Assembly (NCBI RefSeq): GCF_003573695.1
Contig: NC_039363.1
Coordinates: 150,878,826 to 150,942,825, forward strand
Direction of reading: 5' to 3'
Length of the DNA stretch: 64,000 bases
Source: Papaver somniferum
Lineage: Eukaryota; Streptophyta; Magnoliopsida; Ranunculales; Papaveraceae
Part shown: positions 61,283 to 64,000 of the stretch, piece by piece
Layout: each line of letters begins with the position of its first letter
Position numbering within the stretch: position 1 is the stretch's first letter
Notes under the pieces: model-generated
What the model was told of the DNA's origin: nothing
The model's database searches: none
The model's input: the letters and a program-made list of their open reading frames with translations, nothing else
Program-made: the position numbers and the translations under genes

Positions 61283-62540
61283 TTATGTCCTTATCAGTAG
61301 CAGTTCCCATGGCAAATAGCATTTTTTTTCACTTTCTTCATAATGTCTTTTATTTGGTATATTGAGGAAGGTATCTGTGAGATCAGAAGGTCTTATGTTG
61401 TCCATTGATCCTCTTTCAGAACTTTCAGCCATTGTGCTTTCACCATCCTTGTTGGTAGCTTTGTTGTCTTCCTCTTCATTCCCTTGTTGGTTTCCTGTAA
61501 AACCTACAATTCTTAAAGCTCTTGGAATTTCATTCTTTGTGACTTGAATAGAGACATGGTAAGAATCAGAAGATGAAGTGATATTGTCTTCTTCCATTCT
61601 CTCTTGATTAATCTCTCCTCTAGGATTATCCATTTTTCCTTTTCCTTTGCTTTCTTGAATGGCTTTTTCTTTAACTGCTTTTTCTTCAAAGGTTAGGATA
61701 CTGTGCTCAGGAATTCTGCAAACTTGGAAAAGTTTAGGAGTTGTTGCATCGGAATACTCAATTCTGGTTTTCGTGTTACCAACTTTTGCCCACATTCCTG
61801 TTGGCATAGTTTCTTTAACATTGATAAGAATAATAATATCTATATTTTTCTCATCATCATCTCTTTATATGGCTTTTTTGATTCTTGTAGGACTCTAGCT
61901 GGTCTGCATATTTCATATAGTGCTTCCCATGAAGTTAACCTTGTAGGAACTCTTTTCAGATGGATTTTCATTAGGATGTTGTAGAACCATTCCAGCTTGA
62001 GCTCAGATGGACCCTTTCTTGGGACAACTAATAGGACCATGAAACTTCCCGGAGCTATCCATGGGCCTCTAGTGAGAAGGTGTTGTTTATCACCTTCTGT
62101 ATTTACTTTGATGATATAGCAGTTGAACCATCTGTTGTATCTGGATATGTTGAAACCATTTGAGATATCCCAAGTTCTCTTTATATAGTTGGTTAAATCC
62201 ATGAGGATGGGCTTTTTTCGGTTTGCATATCTTCCAATGAATGTTAGTTTCCAATCCTTCTTTTCAGGTTGTTTGAGAAAAGATGGATCAATTTATACAC
62301 AAGGTTCATCTGTTTCTGATATTTTTGCAGCTTTCTCCATTTTCTCAGCTAGATCAGATATGTTCAGGGTGGTTTCTTCTTCCACCATGAAGATGAAGTT
62401 GTGTTTCTTGTTTTTATGATTCCAAGGGGATATGATGATAAATTTCCAAAGAGTGGTTGGGACTTGGGGTATAATGATTTTTTGGGTTATAGATTCTTTT
62501 GAATTTGAATAAGTAGAGGTAATGTCTTTGTTTTGCAAGC
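61283..62540 (-). pseudogene. LINE ORF1 (DUF4283-like)
   Basis: 62202-61840 encodes the plant L1 ORF1 core (NWKLTFIGRYA-like upstream, then NGFNISRYNRWFNCYIIKV, LLTRGPWIAPGSFMVLL, RVPTRLTSWEALYEICRPA). The upstream 62538-62293 and downstream 61807-61283 are in other frames, the latter rich in Lys and Glu. No CCHC knuckle is evident in the downstream part. ORF1 binds RNA in active elements; here frameshifts disable it. Confidence 0.78.
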
Positions 62541-62840
62541 TGAGATTGGGTCAGATGTATGTAATGACTGTGTTCAGCTAAAACAAGACTATGAATATTG
62601 ACAGTACTGTCTTTATTGCTCTTCTCTTGGCTTGTAGTATCAGCAGTGGGAGGACAAAAATGAGTAGTCACTCTCAAAGATAGTTGTACATCTGGTGTTA
62701 TCAATGGTTTGTATCTCCATTTGATACCGTCCATGTTTGTGGCTATCATTTTCATAGTACTTCTCAGAAAGTACCCATTTTGTTTTTTTATCATATTTTC
62801 TCTTTTTGGTCATCAAAAATGGAAAATTTTCCATCATGGT

Positions 62841-63708
62841 GATGCTTTTAAAGTATGCCTATATGTTGAGAGGCATACTTGTCCTTTGCTTAGAGACCAA
62901 TACGGGTAGTCCCTTCCATACAGAGTTTTGTTCCTTGTTTTTTATGCCAATAATATTAATAAGATATTATGGTAATAGTAAATATTGAGATGTGAATTTA
63001 CTATTTCTAATCTTCAGACATAAGCCATTGTACTAATTGAGGGTGTTTAGAATTAGAAAAGTGCAGACTTCTCCAAGATTTTGATTGGTGGAGATTTTTG
63101 ATTCCCCAAACCAGAGATCATAATACTCAGATAAAGCCTTGTGCTTTTGTATTTCAGTTCCTGGTAAAAGCTTTTTAGTTTCAAATAGTAAAATTGCTTT
63201 CTTATTTGTTGCCCTTGTGATAGTCAAAATTTTGCAATATTTATTTTTTGCCCACTATATCTAGTCTATGGACCCTCATTCAGTTTTATTTATATTGTTG
63301 TTTGTTGTCTCCTTACTCTGACCAGATAGCTTGTATCAGTTGCGCTTAGGCAAATCCATGTGGTCTCCAATTTTTCCAAGGGGAGCCGTTGAGATAGAGC
63401 CGTTAGTAACCTTGACCAGAGTCGATTTACTGTGTCCATCGATTCAGGGGGAATTGATTTTCCTAGAATTTTCCGAACAACTAATGTCAGTTAATGTATG
63501 GAAATTCAATTTTTGCGTGTGTTTCTTGTAATGCCTGAACACAATAAACAATTCACTGAAATGAGATTGTGTATTGAACTTGCTAATGAATCAATTGAGT
63601 TTTCTCTCATTTAATGTGGTGAAATTAACAATTAAGACCAAACATCCTTCTTCCTATAAGTTTTTCCTCTGAAAAGCAAGATACATAGAGAGTGTGAACC
63701 AGAGAAAG
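62841..63708. other. No confident gene
   Basis: AT-rich stretch between the LINE 5' end and the frame starting at 63709. Short open frames (63033-63227 minus, 63331-63531 plus) have no recognisable motif. It may hold the leader and promoter of the following frame. Confidence 0.4.
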
Positions 63709-64000
63709 ATGTCTAATCAAGTGAATCCAGACCGTGGTAATGTAAGTGATGAAGGTAAGAGTAGTGTTCAAGTACTCCCCCCTCTTTCCCCTGAGCCACC
63801 AATTGAAATTAGTGATAGTGATGATTGCATTGAGTCCAGCGATATGCAGTATGGATTTGTGGGTAACAGTGATACTTATTTTGGTGAATGGTTTGATGTT
63901 GTTGGAACTGTAGCCACTGGTTTCCAAATTAGTGTCGTCGGAGATGCATTGCATGTTCATCCTGATTACTTTTTTGGCGGGACTTCTCGTTTCTATTTGT
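63709..64000 (+). CDS. Unrecognised acidic protein, N-terminal part, runs off window
   Basis: An open frame starts at ATG 63709 and remains open for 97 codons to the window edge. The first 50 residues are acidic and Ser/Pro-rich (QVLPPLSPEPPIEISDSDD). The rest is more folded in character (FGEWFDVVGTVATGF, DALHVHPDYFFGGTSRF). No family is recognised. It could be the first exon of a host gene or the Gag start of another retroelement. An overlapping minus-strand frame (63625-63960) is equally long, so coding status is uncertain. Confidence 0.4.
   Translation, partial: MSNQVNPDRGNVSDEGKSSVQVLPPLSPEPPIEISDSDDCIESSDMQYGFVGNSDTYFGEWFDVVGTVATGFQISVVGDALHVHPDYFFGGTSRFYL

Larger units (their letters stand above)
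56590..62840 (-). mobile_element. L1-type LINE, nearly full length, inactive
   Basis: On the minus strand an ORF1-like region (62840-61283) precedes an ORF2 with endonuclease, reverse transcriptase, zinc finger and RNase H-like domain in that order (60890-56600), the layout of plant L1 elements with RNase H. Stops and frameshifts are scattered through both. The 3' end is set at T-rich DNA near 56590-56610; the 5' end is uncertain. Flanking duplications were not found. It is far better preserved than the LINE at 13255. Confidence 0.88.

Overview
The window is nuclear DNA from a flowering plant. It holds one spliced gene for a plant-specific PH-RCC1-FYVE-BRX (PRAF) protein, one plant B3-domain gene, GT-AG introns, AT-rich spacers, and a long block of nested Ty1/copia LTR retrotransposons, plant L1-type LINEs and hAT remains. 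A eudicot is likely. I cannot name the species from sequence alone; Ranunculales (poppy-like) is only a weak guess.

Layout. 1-1500: GGT-rich spacer and promoter. 1530-8016 (+): a PRAF gene in nine exons, apparently intact (about 1149 aa). 8601-10329 (-): a two-B3-domain REM-like gene in five exons (335 aa), tail-to-tail with PRAF. 10330-13250: spacer without a recognisable gene, containing a cluster of inverted GGCTGATAA motifs. 13255-42305: a LINE (+) split in two by a 26 kb nest of LTR elements. 42573-53479: a tandem LTR-internal-LTR-internal-LTR element with a single outer target-site duplication. 54345-56174 (-): hAT transposase pseudogene. 56590-62840 (-): a nearly full-length but dead L1-type LINE. 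63709-64000 (+): an open frame running off the edge.

The nest can be read as layers, each supported by a short target-site duplication (TSD). Layer 0 is the LINE (13255-15670 plus 41913-42305); its frame rejoins when the insert is removed. Layer 1 is 15671-41907 with TSD AGATG. It contains LTR pieces, a pectinesterase pseudogene, and a copia gag frame that is itself cut. Layer 2 is 28571-40408 (-) with TSD ACAAA, a non-autonomous element with 2.9 kb LTRs and an unrecognised reading frame. Layer 3 is a solo LTR at 32786-35163 with TSD GTCAT.

The most unusual signal is in the tandem element at 42578-53474. Its internal DNA is coding-dead copia sequence, but it is studded with short hairpins of two kinds. 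One kind keeps a CCNGAAGT loop. The other keeps a loop close to TTTTGTCCCAAGTGGTTTT. In both, the stem sequence differs from hairpin to hairpin while both arms stay complementary. The LTRs differ at only a few positions, so this dead element moved recently, presumably with enzymes supplied in trans.
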